Origin: Sulfuricella sp.
GTDB taxonomy: Bacteria; Pseudomonadota; Gammaproteobacteria; Burkholderiales; Sulfuricellaceae
DNA: 42,947 nt
Assembly (NCBI GenBank): GCA_028713975.1
Contig: JAQTNE010000017.1
Location: 1 to 42,947 of the forward strand
Reading direction: 5' to 3'
The notes below the pieces were generated by a model. It did not search any database, was not told the DNA's origin, and worked only from the letters and a program-made list of their open reading frames with translations. Positions within the stretch are counted from its first letter, which is position 1. Each line of letters starts with the position of its first letter. Made by a program: the position numbers and the translations under genes. Below are positions 34,612 to 42,947 of the stretch, in pieces.

Positions 34612-35814
34612 TCATCCGGCCACGTTTAATTTGTGGGTCCAGTTGAGGGCGGCAGCCTGCGCCTGACAAAAGGCCTCCGGGGAAATTTTCAGTTTATCCA
34701 TGATCTGCGCCGCTCCGTCGAAATCGAGGTTCTCGGCACTTTCCACCAGTTTTAGCATTTCCCCCAGCAGGCCTTCGCGCCGCGACAGGGCGGCGTCGAG
34801 GGAGTCGGTCAGCAGCAGTGTTTTCAGAATATCCGTCATCGGCATGTTCATCAGGATATCGAGCAGGGAAAAAATGCCCACCATGAATGCCTGTTCCTGG
34901 AATTCGAGCGAAGGGGACTGGGCTGCGGACTTGGCCAGTAATTCCATCAGGCGGCCACGCGTTGCCGCCCTGTGCATCAGGATGCTGGGGCCGCTTGCCC
35001 CCTCCTTCTGGTGTGCAAACATCAGGAGCTGCAACCAGCGCTGCAACTGGCGCCTGCCGAGGATGGTCAGGGCGTGACCGAAAGAGGAAACCTTGGTGCG
35101 CAACCCCATCGAAGCGGAGTTGACCAGGCGCAGCAAATCGAACGAGAGTTTGGGCTCCTGGCGTAACGCCAATTCGAGTTCGTGGGTTTCGGCGTCCTGG
35201 GTGACCAGGGTCAGCAGCTTCATCAGGGTCGGTTTGGAAGCGCCTTGCGGCTGGTCGTTCCCGTTCTGGAAGCCGTCAAGAGAGGCAAATGTGTGGAAGG
35301 TGAACGCCTTCCCGGCGCACCATTTGAACAGCGCCATGCTGTTTATGCCGGTGGCGAACAGCTTGATGTCGCTCTGTTCCATCTTGCGCCAGACGCCGTC
35401 GGGTATTTTTTCCTTCGCCTCTGCCGCTGCAAGCACGGCGATGCTGGTGACTTCGTTACGGGAAGGAATGGTACCGGCGTTGCTGACAGCGGCAAAACGG
35501 AATCCCTTGGTTTTTATTTCTCCGCAACGTGCCGTCAGGTCGCCGTCCAGCGCCTGTCCGGGTTGCAGGATGAAGGCTACCTGGTCGGGGGGGAAAGGCA
35601 TTCCCGGCATTCCCCGCTGCAACCAGCCGGGATTGAGGGAAAAGAAAAATTTGAAGCCGGGTGTCGATACGAACGCCGCCCATTCTTCTGCAAGCGGCGA
35701 AAACAGGCTCTCTGCAATGGAAATGTCTTCCCGAAAAACCAGGTTGAATCCATTCCAGTTCAGGTGCCTGTCATAAACGGGCTGGATGAAAACCGGGAAA
35801 TGTCCTTCGGCCAT
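34612..35814 (-). CDS. HDOD-domain protein with degenerate EAL domain (YuxH-like)
   Basis: A 400-residue protein of the EAL-HDOD (YuxH-type) arrangement. The first 190 residues resemble an EAL domain (FIQPVYDRHLNWNGFNLVFR) but lack a recognisable EAL motif and the other catalytic acids, so no phosphodiesterase activity is expected. The HDOD part (about 200-400) includes LALRQEPKLSFDLLRLVNSA, FGHALTILGRRQLQRWLQLL and FMVGIFSLLDILMNMPM. HDOD proteins act as signalling scaffolds. ATG 35814 follows GGAG by 6-7 bases; an upstream in-frame ATG at 35850 has none. It leads the likely operon HDOD - GGDEF/EAL - purU. Confidence 0.88.
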   Translation of the reverse strand: MAEGHFPVFIQPVYDRHLNWNGFNLVFREDISIAESLFSPLAEEWAAFVSTPGFKFFFSLNPGWLQRGMPGMPFPPDQVAFILQPGQALDGDLTARCGEIKTKGFRFAAVSNAGTIPSRNEVTSIAVLAAAEAKEKIPDGVWRKMEQSDIKLFATGINSMALFKWCAGKAFTFHTFASLDGFQNGNDQPQGASKPTLMKLLTLVTQDAETHELELALRQEPKLSFDLLRLVNSASMGLRTKVSSFGHALTILGRRQLQRWLQLLMFAHQKEGASGPSILMHRAATRGRLMELLAKSAAQSPSLEFQEQAFMVGIFSLLDILMNMPMTDILKTLLLTDSLDAALSRREGLLGEMLKLVESAENLDFDGAAQIMDKLKISPEAFCQAQAAALNWTHKLNVAG

Positions 35815-35907
35815 TATTGCTCCAGTGAGTCGGTTTGTTATGGATTTCATCGAAAAAATTTACGCAAGTTTCTCATTTTGATAGATATTCTGCAAGCAAT
35901 TGACGGA

Positions 35908-35936
35908 TATATACAGGCGCAAAGCGGTCAAGTCAG
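35908..35936 (-). promoter_or_regulatory. Candidate promoter of the HDOD operon
   Basis: On the minus strand CTGACT (35936-35931) and TATATA (35913-35908) are 17 bases apart, about 95 bases before the HDOD ATG. The hexamers match moderately. Confidence 0.3.
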
Positions 35937-35986
35937 ACTGGCAAAAAATGGACATTTTGAAAAACCTGAAAAAACAGTTAAACGCA

Positions 35987-36150
35987 AAGACGCAAAGAGT
36001 GCGAAGCAAAAATATAGCGTTAGCCAGCCCGATGATAACCCGCGACCTGCTTGGCTAAGGGTGTTTCGTGGTTAAAATTTTGATTTTGCGAGTTGGGCGA
36101 TAAAACTGCCCATCCCTGTGAACCCCATTTCTCTGCGCTCTTTGCGTCTT
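35987..36150. repeat. Inverted repeat of CGCAAAGA-type units
   Basis: Arms at 35987-36006 and 36131-36150 match inversely at 17 of 20 positions. The left side contains a tandem ACGCAAAGACGCAAAGAG array. The arms are about 125 bases apart, farther than in the three sister elements. Confidence 0.7.
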
Positions 36151-36231
36151 AATCCGTCAATGCCCTGTTTTGCAAATTTAAATGGAAGTGTCGGAAGTGG
36201 GCAAGCATGACGATACGGTAATAAAATTTGG

Positions 36232-36260
36232 TTGCGTTTTGTCAACTCAGCTACTAGAAT
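36232..36260 (+). promoter_or_regulatory. Candidate nrdA promoter
   Basis: TTGCGT (36232-36237) and TAGAAT (36255-36260) with a 17-base spacer; the predicted start is near 36267, upstream of the NrdR-like palindrome and DnaA boxes. Confidence 0.4.
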
Positions 36261-36282
36261 TAGTACCAGGCTGGTTGGTCGA

Positions 36283-36298
36283 ACACAACATGTTGTGG
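36283..36298. promoter_or_regulatory. NrdR-box-like palindrome
   Basis: ACACAACATGTTGTGG contains a perfect 14-bp palindrome (36284-36297) and follows the NrdR consensus acaCwAtATaTwGtgt closely. A single clear box is seen; NrdR usually binds two in helical phase, and a weaker partner may lie at about 36306-36321. Confidence 0.6.
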
Positions 36299-36325
36299 AT
36301 ATGTCGTTGGATAAGTTGTGGATAA
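36294..36325 (-). promoter_or_regulatory. DnaA-box cluster upstream of nrdA
   Basis: On the minus strand TTATCCACA (36325-36317) is a perfect DnaA box; ATATCCACA (36302-36294) matches 8 of 9 and TTATCCAAC (36314-36306) 7 of 9. All three have the same orientation, with centres 11-12 bases apart. In Escherichia coli nrdAB is also controlled by DnaA at similar boxes. Confidence 0.6.
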
Positions 36326-36421
36326 GCGCCAAACTCGCCATCTGACGCGAGATAACAATTAGAAGCCGGCCATGCCAAGTGCGGCAGCTCCCCGGCGGCT
36401 TTATTTAGGAGGAAATATACA

Positions 36422-39265
<2,844 letters not shown>

Positions 39266-39272
39266 AGATCGT

Positions 39273-39347
39273 TTAACCGCAGAGGACGCAGAGGAAAAAC
39301 ATTAAGATTTTGTTTTCCTCCGCGGCCACTGCGTCCTCCGCGGTGAA
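39273..39347. repeat. Inverted repeat of CGCAGAGGA-type units between nrdA and nrdB
   Basis: A left arm (39273-39298) of tandem CGCAGAGGA units and a right arm (39313-39347) of the inverse with one extra unit surround an AT-rich loop. It could form a long hairpin in the nrdAB transcript, just before the nrdB ribosome site. Confidence 0.85.
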
Positions 39348-39370
39348 CAAATAATCAAGGAGACAACAAT

Positions 39371-40483
39371 ATGCTCAATTTCGAAGACACCATGACCACC
39401 AAACCAAAAGCGCCGCAATCGTCCGCCGAGCCGGTTTCCGCCGCGCTCACCGGCATCCACGACATCCGCCGTATCAAGGCGGAAGACAAGCGCATCATCA
39501 ACGGTGACGCCGACGTCAACCAGCTGGTGCCGTTCAAGTACAAGTGGGCCTGGCAGAAATATCTGGACGCCTGCGCCAACCACTGGATGCCGCAGGAAGT
39601 GAACATGAACCGCGACATCGCGCTGTGGAAAGACCCGAACGGCCTGACCGAAGACGAGCGCCGCATCGTGATGCGCAACCTGGGCTTCTTCACCACCGCC
39701 GACAGCCTCGCCGCCAACAACATCGTGCTCGGCACCTATCGCCATATCACCGCGCCGGAATGCCGCCAGTACCTGCTGCGCCAGGCGTTCGAGGAAGCCA
39801 TTCATACCCACGCCTACCAGTACATCGTCGAGAGCCTGGGGCTGGACGAAGGCGAAGTATTCAACATGTACCACGAGATTCCCTCGATCCGCGACAAGGA
39901 CGAGTTCCTGATCCCTTTCATCGACACCCTGTGCAACCCGGACTTCAAGACCGGCACGCCGGAAGACGACCAGAAGCTGCTGCGCTCGATCATCGTGTTC
40001 GCCTGCATCATGGAAGGCATCTTCTTCTATGTCGGCTTCGTGCAGATTCTCGCGCTGGGCCGGATGAACAAGATGGTCGGCGCCGCCGAGCAGTACCAGT
40101 ACATCCTGCGCGACGAATCCATGCACCTCAATTTCGGTGTCGACCTGATCAACCAGATCAAGATGGAAAATCCGCATCTGTGGACGCCGGCCTTCCGCGA
40201 GGAGATTTCCGGCCTGATCAAGAAAGCGGTGGAACTGGAATACGCTTACGCCGAAGACACCATGCCGCGCGGCGTACTCGGCATGAATGCCTCGATGTTC
40301 AAGGAATACCTGCGCTTCATCGCCAATCGCCGCTGTCAGCAGATCGGGCTGGATCAGATGTATCCGGGGGCGGGGAATCCTTTCCCGTGGATGAGCGAGA
40401 TGATGGATTTGAAGAAGGAGAAAAACTTCTTTGAGACAAGAGTGACGGAGTATCAGAGTGGTGGGGCATTGAGCTGGGATTGA
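39371..40483 (+). CDS. nrdB: Ribonucleotide reductase class Ia beta subunit NrdB
   Basis: Radical-generating di-iron subunit of 370 residues. Iron ligands are Asp111, Glu142 and His145 ([11 protein letters not shown]), then Glu in [12 protein letters not shown], and Glu and His in [10 protein letters not shown]. The radical tyrosine is Tyr149, seven residues after Glu142, as in Tyr122 of Escherichia coli, so this is the tyrosyl-radical form and not the Phe-bearing class Ic. The C-terminal peptide SGGALSWD docks on NrdA. AAGGAG precedes ATG 39371. The gene is separated from nrdA by 105 bases of repeat. Confidence 0.97.
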   Translation: MLNFEDTMTTKPKAPQSSAEPVSAALTGIHDIRRIKAEDKRIINGDADVNQLVPFKYKWAWQKYLDACANHWMPQEVNMNRDIALWKDPNGLTEDERRIVMRNLGFFTTADSLAANNIVLGTYRHITAPECRQYLLRQAFEEAIHTHAYQYIVESLGLDEGEVFNMYHEIPSIRDKDEFLIPFIDTLCNPDFKTGTPEDDQKLLRSIIVFACIMEGIFFYVGFVQILALGRMNKMVGAAEQYQYILRDESMHLNFGVDLINQIKMENPHLWTPAFREEISGLIKKAVELEYAYAEDTMPRGVLGMNASMFKEYLRFIANRRCQQIGLDQMYPGAGNPFPWMSEMMDLKKEKNFFETRVTEYQSGGALSWD

Positions 40484-40486
40484 TTG

Positions 40487-40515
40487 AAAAAGGCGCAAAA
40501 AACTGCGCCTTTTTT
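40487..40515. terminator. Bidirectional intrinsic terminator after nrdB
   Basis: AGGCGCA (40491-40497) pairs with TGCGCCT (40504-40510) around AAAAAC, flanked by A4 on one side and T5 on the other. It can stop nrdB and the convergent PilZ transcript. Confidence 0.9.
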
Positions 40516-40550
40516 GTTAAGCATCCAAGTTCCGCTGGAGAACGGCAACG

Positions 40551-41321
40551 CTAGTGCGCGCCCATCTGATTTCGCCATTTGGCGGCGGATTTTTCCTTGC
40601 ATGAATCGACAAATGATTCGAGTCTTTCCCTGAGTGGTGGGGTGACGTCCATGAACTCAACCGCTACCTCGGTATTGCGCAATGGGTCGGTGCAGGATTG
40701 GTTGAATTCCACCCGACGTATTTTCGCCTGAACAGGGAATGGAGCGCTTTTCTCCGGCAGCAGGGTAATGGTGGCGTAGTCGCCGATATGCCCGCTGCCG
40801 GGCTTGATTTGCGAGGTTTTCATCCGGCAGCCGGATATCGAGATGTCGGCCAGTTCGGCGCCATAGCTATGAAACGAATCGAAGCCAATGTTGATTTCGC
40901 AGGGCAGGGTGACTTTGAGTCTCTCGGTGCCACGCCGCTCCTCCAGTCCGGTGAGGCGGTGCACCATGTGGATCAGATGGCGAGGGACAAAAGGCTTGCA
41001 CAGGTAATCGGCTGCGCCTTCCCGGATGGCGATTTCCCTGGCAACGGGATCCTCGTTGGCGGACATCAGGACGAAGTGGGTATGCCGGCTGTTCGGGCTG
41101 TTGCGGGCAATTCTCAGGAGATCGTGGGTGGACAGGCCAGGCATTTCCCACGAACTGAATATCCAGTCGATGGGGTGGCCGGATTTTAGTATTCGGAATG
41201 CGTTGTCTGCATCTTTCACTTCGTGAATTTCATTGAATCCCAATTCCTGATGGAGAATTTCCCGGATGTAATTTCGTATGGATGCCGAAGTGTCAACGAC
41301 TAGCGCATTGGATTGTGACAT
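40551..41321 (-). CDS. Degenerate receiver-PilZ c-di-GMP effector
   Basis: A 256-residue protein with an N-terminal response-regulator receiver (1-124) and a C-terminal PilZ domain (about 127-245). The PilZ c-di-GMP motifs are intact: RRGTER with Arg130 and Arg134 (RxxxR), and DISISG with Asp159, Ser161 and Gly164 (DxSxxG). In the receiver the phospho-acceptor Asp is Ser57 (FSSWEMPG, where DWEMPG is usual), and only one acid of the N-terminal pair remains (VVDTSAS); Lys109 (YLCKPF) is kept. Phosphorylation is therefore unlikely. A strong GGAGGAG precedes ATG 41321. The leader contains a c-di-GMP-I riboswitch, so ligand control acts at RNA and protein level. Confidence 0.9.
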   Translation of the reverse strand: MSQSNALVVDTSASIRNYIREILHQELGFNEIHEVKDADNAFRILKSGHPIDWIFSSWEMPGLSTHDLLRIARNSPNSRHTHFVLMSANEDPVAREIAIREGAADYLCKPFVPRHLIHMVHRLTGLEERRGTERLKVTLPCEINIGFDSFHSYGAELADISISGCRMKTSQIKPGSGHIGDYATITLLPEKSAPFPVQAKIRRVEFNQSCTDPLRNTEVAVEFMDVTPPLRERLESFVDSCKEKSAAKWRNQMGAH

Positions 41322-41348
41322 GGTGCTCCTCCTGTCATCGTATCGGCT

Positions 41349-41375
41349 CCGGCACGGGTACAGCCTGCGTGCCGG
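41349..41375 (-). other. Hairpin in the PilZ-gene leader
   Basis: An 8-bp stem CCGGCACG/CGTGCCGG with an 11-base loop, 28 bases before the ATG. No U-run follows, so it is more likely to affect ribosome access than to terminate. Confidence 0.5.
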
Positions 41376-41457
41376 GATGCCGGATTAATCGGCTTTGGAA
41401 AAAGGTTGCCAGGCAGATCGGGAGGGCGCGGCTAAACGCAAAGAAGAGAATGCTTCA

Positions 41458-41550
41458 TCGGTTTGGCGACTCCGCTGTCATGTGGCATAGCCAGTTAGAC
41501 CGGTGGTTTTGCGCCCCCGCCTTTCGGTCGGGTTTGCCCTTTACAACCTT
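41458..41550 (-). ncRNA. c-di-GMP-I riboswitch (GEMM-I)
   Basis: The minus strand shows the GEMM-I core: AGGGCAAACC, then a bulged stem CCCGACC/GGCGGG capped by a GAAA tetraloop, GCGCAAAACC, CCGG, and the terminal AAACCGATG. The Vc2 ligand contacts are kept: G20 (middle G of AGGGC, so c-di-GMP rather than the A20 cGAMP variants), A47 (first A of GCAAA) and C92 (in ACCGATG). Two positions differ from Vc2 (A43 and G50). It controls the REC-PilZ gene 137 bases downstream. Whether it is an on or off switch is not decided by sequence; a possible alternative pairing is described in the findings. Confidence 0.94.
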
Positions 41551-41559
41551 GCTATACGA

Positions 41560-41568
41560 ACTTTAGCA
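41560..41568 (-). promoter_or_regulatory. Candidate promoter of the riboswitch-PilZ transcript
   Basis: TGCTAAAGT fits the extended -10 TGnTATAAT loosely. It would start RNA near 41553, right at the aptamer. A second choice, TTGGTT (41580-41575)/TATAGC (41556-41551), would start inside the 5' strand of P1. Confidence 0.3.
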
Positions 41569-41588
41569 GGATGCAACCAAAAAAGATA

Positions 41589-41604
41589 TTGATGGCACCA
41601 TCAA
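41589..41604. promoter_or_regulatory. Perfect palindrome upstream of the riboswitch
   Basis: TTGATGGCACCATCAA is a perfect 16-bp palindrome at about -36 to -51 relative to the candidate riboswitch promoter, a position that suits an activator. It could equally be a small hairpin. The regulator is unknown. Confidence 0.4.
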
Positions 41605-41624
41605 ATGTTTTTATGGGTTGAGGG

Positions 41625-41654
41625 CATGGCGTTCCATCCATGCGGAACGCCATG
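41625..41654 (-). terminator. Hairpin after the DUF3365 gene
   Basis: An 11-bp stem CATGGCGTTCC (41625-41635) and GGAACGCCATG (41644-41654), 10 bases after the DUF3365 stop. The following sequence on the minus strand lacks a U-run, so it is a stabilising or weak terminator hairpin. Confidence 0.5.
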
Positions 41655-41664
41655 TCCGAAATAA

Positions 41665-42240
41665 TTACAATGGACGCTTGATGGTGAGGGCGCCGCGAAT
41701 TTGACCCAACGTATAGCCGGTCGCCTTGTCGTGTGGATATTCGCTGTTCAGCGCATCTTTGACATTCTGTGGAATGGTTTCACTGGTGCCATGGCATTTC
41801 AGGCACGCATCCTGAACCGGAATCGCCTTCATATAGCGGTAGAATTTACCTTGAGGTTCGGTGACGACTTCGGCGAACTCCATGCCTGCCGGATTTTCAT
41901 TTTCCATGCGTTTTTCAAAGTCGGACAACACTTTTTGTTCCCAGGCATCCGGCAGGCCGAGCAACGGGTTGCGCGTCTTCAGGGAAACCCGCGCTACCCG
42001 CCAGCCGTTTTTGCGTGAAGCTTCGGAGGCAATGGCCGGCGCCACGTTGCGGCAGACCTTGATGGCGGCGACGGGGCCGTTTGCCTTCATTTCTTTTTGC
42101 AGTTCACCACCCAGTTGCTGGATGAATTCCTTGGCGACCTTGCGGCTTTCTTCCTGGTATTTGGTCATGTCGTCGGCCAAGGCGGGCAGCGCGCTGATGG
42201 CAAGCAGCAGGGCAGCGGAAGTAAATAATTGTTTTTTCAT
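41665..42240 (-). CDS. DUF3365 periplasmic c-type haem protein
   Basis: A 191-residue secreted protein with signal peptide MKKQLFTSAALLLAISALPA and LA|DD cleavage. The DUF3365 (Tll0287-like) domain shows GPVAAIKVCRNVAPAIASEA, LKTRNPLLGLPDAW and FYRYMKAIPVQDACLKCHGT. The last contains one CxxCH haem c motif (Cys146, Cys149, His150). DUF3365 domains occur in haem-binding sensors and electron carriers; here it stands alone in the periplasm. The start is ATG 42240 with GGAGA 8 bases upstream; a longer frame from 42270 lacks a site. It lies on the same strand as DUF1841 and upstream of the riboswitch. Confidence 0.88.
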   Translation of the reverse strand: MKKQLFTSAALLLAISALPALADDMTKYQEESRKVAKEFIQQLGGELQKEMKANGPVAAIKVCRNVAPAIASEASRKNGWRVARVSLKTRNPLLGLPDAWEQKVLSDFEKRMENENPAGMEFAEVVTEPQGKFYRYMKAIPVQDACLKCHGTSETIPQNVKDALNSEYPHDKATGYTLGQIRGALTIKRPL

Positions 42241-42307
42241 AGTGATCTCCGGTTTGAAAATGAAATTCATTTTAACATTTTTGGCGACGCGCCAAAAAAC
42301 ATCCGCT

Positions 42308-42730
42308 TCAGCGCTTTTTCAGACATTCAAGGTAAATACCGGCATCCGGCGCTGTGCCATGGCGTTGTGCCTGCCAGATCATTTCCGCCAGGCAGTCCAT
42401 GATCAGGTGTTCGGCATCGTGGGCCGAACCGGTTTTTTCCAGCAGACGCCGGTAATGAGCGGCAATGCCGCGCGGTTGATCAATCGGCACCTGCTCGCGG
42501 ATCGCCAGGTGCAGGCCGAGATGCAGAAAGGGATTGGTTTCGCCTGATTCAGGCAGGTAGTCGCGCTCGGCGTGGCGCTCCGGGTTGTCGAAAATGGCGT
42601 GATATTCCGGGTGCTGCTGCATCAGATCAAGCGCAATCGCTTCCAGGTCGGACAGGAGTTGTTGCCCACGAAATTTTTGCCAGGCATCGAAAAAAAAGCG
42701 GCGAGCCTGGTCGCGGCTGGGATTAAACAT
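42308..42730 (-). CDS. DUF1841 family protein
   Basis: A 140-residue cytosolic protein of the DUF1841 family, common in Beta- and Gammaproteobacteria. Family landmarks: MFNPSRDQARRFFFDAW, MQQHPEYHAIFDNPE, TNPFLHLGLHLAIREQ, and a C-terminal HLIMDCLAEMIWQAQRHG. No catalytic residues are known. The ribosome site is weak. It is 67 bases upstream of the DUF3365 gene in the same direction. Confidence 0.9.
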   Translation of the reverse strand: MFNPSRDQARRFFFDAWQKFRGQQLLSDLEAIALDLMQQHPEYHAIFDNPERHAERDYLPESGETNPFLHLGLHLAIREQVPIDQPRGIAAHYRRLLEKTGSAHDAEHLIMDCLAEMIWQAQRHGTAPDAGIYLECLKKR

Positions 42731-42765
42731 CTGTAGTAGCCCTGTTAACTTGAAACAAAGTAATG

Positions 42766-42854
42766 CCCCCCTTTAGAAAGGGGGGTAGGGGGGATTTAAA
42801 AATGTGGCAAATAGCCGATGCCGTTAAATCCCCCTCAATCCCTGAGGTTTCCCC
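42766..42854. repeat. Right-edge palindromic G/C-tract repeat
   Basis: A perfect 20-bp palindrome of C6T3 AG A3... pattern (42766-42785, C6TTTAGAAAG6) is followed by two further C/G tracts and the 13-mer CTGAGGTTTCCCC (42842-42854), the inverse of the one at 99-111. Bases 42855-42947 hold no supportable gene. Confidence 0.65.
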
Positions 42855-42947
42855 TCAAATTCAAATTCCATGGCAAGCCTGCCGAGCCTGCTGACGGAGA
42901 AACACCAGCGAGTTTTTGGGTCGAATACGTCGCAGCCAGAGCGATCC

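Larger units (their letters stand above)
35815..36421. other. 607-base intergenic region upstream of HDOD gene and nrdA
   Basis: A divergent region holding the HDOD promoter (minus, 35908-35936), an inverted repeat of AAGACGCAAAGAG-type arms (35987-36150), and the nrdA promoter and operator region (36232-36325). The open frame at 36072-36341 (minus, 89 codons) runs through the repeat and regulatory sites and does not look like a gene. A long 5' leader of nrdA (about 36267-36421) carries no riboswitch I recognise. Confidence 0.6.
41322..41664. other. 343-base intergenic region with c-di-GMP riboswitch
   Basis: Holds, on the minus strand and in order of transcription, a candidate promoter (41568-41560), the riboswitch aptamer (41550-41458), an expression-platform region, a hairpin (41375-41349) and the ribosome site. 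To the right are two palindromes (41589-41604 and 41625-41654). The 94-codon plus-strand frame at 41282-41566 overlaps the aptamer and is not considered a gene. Confidence 0.7.

Noticed and set aside
36072..36341. An 89-codon frame in the intergenic region upstream of nrdA
   Set aside because: It spans an arm of an inverted repeat, the nrdA promoter and the DnaA boxes; no ribosome site or family resemblance.
41282..41566. A 94-codon plus-strand frame across the riboswitch
   Set aside because: Overlaps the conserved aptamer and the PilZ start on the opposite strand; no coding signal.
41589..41604. TTGATGGCACCATCAA as an FNR box
   Set aside because: Half-sites are separated by six bases rather than four, so FNR would not fit; kept only as an unassigned palindrome.
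42870..42947. A plus-strand frame open to the right edge from ATG 42870
   Set aside because: Only 26 codons, no ribosome site, begins beside a repeat; cannot be supported.

Overview
The window reads as chromosomal DNA from a betaproteobacterium, most likely of the Nitrosomonadales (Gallionellaceae or Sulfuricellaceae-like). This rests on gene content and order recognised by eye: rplU-rpmA-obgE-proB divergent from ispB-tRNA-Pro-pilSR, a CNP1-family protein, DUF1841, a YqjD/YqjE/YqjK trio, and bacterial-type ProRS. No rRNA, CRISPR array, prophage or intact insertion sequence was found. Nearly all sequence is compact core genome.

Layout. 0.2-1.2 kb: ispH. 1.2-7.8 kb: a minus-strand minor-pilin operon, pilE-fimT-pilV-pilW-pilX-pilY1, which builds the priming and adhesive tip complex of type IV pili. 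7.9-9.7 kb: thiO, a cysteine-free Fur-family regulator, and tRNA-Thr(CGT) with its own promoter and terminator. 9.7-12.2 kb: proS and an overlapping lytic transglycosylase (minus). 12.3-15.2 kb: a plus-strand envelope/stress cluster (DUF883, YqjE, YqjK, AI-2E permease, spermidine-synthase-like protein). 15.4-18.4 kb: rppH, a CBS protein, a cyclopropane fatty acid synthase and a CNP1-like protein. 18.5-21.5 kb: rplU, rpmA, obgE, proB (minus). 21.6-26 kb: ispB, tRNA-Pro(GGG), a small zinc-ribbon membrane protein, and the pilS-pilR two-component system that normally drives RpoN-dependent pilin transcription. 26-30.3 kb: glycogen phosphorylase, a cation/calcium exchanger-like protein and ampD. 30.3-36 kb: an FNR/CRP regulator, a candidate FNR-controlled small RNA, and a minus-strand set of HDOD protein, GAF-PAS-PAS-GGDEF-EAL protein and purU. 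36.2-40.5 kb: nrdA-nrdB behind a regulatory region with an NrdR-like palindrome and DnaA boxes. 40.5-42.7 kb: a REC-PilZ protein behind a class I c-di-GMP riboswitch, a c-type haem DUF3365 protein and a DUF1841 protein.

How the parts fit. Two themes recur: type IV pili (tip complex plus PilSR) and cyclic-di-GMP (a GGDEF-EAL enzyme, an HDOD/degenerate-EAL protein, a PilZ effector, and a riboswitch in front of that effector). The most interesting unannotated signals are (1) an FNR-type half-perfect box placed near -42 of a promoter that would make an RNA of about 114 nt ending in a strong intrinsic terminator, just downstream of the FNR-family gene; (2) the c-di-GMP-I riboswitch upstream of a PilZ protein whose receiver domain has lost its phospho-acceptor aspartate; (3) helically phased DnaA boxes overlapping an NrdR-like palindrome upstream of nrdAB; and (4) a family of intergenic inverted repeats built from roughly 8-12 nt tandem units, two of which have become part of protein termini (ObgE C-terminus, transglycosylase N-terminus). 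All functional statements come from reading the sequence and from family knowledge; no database search was run.
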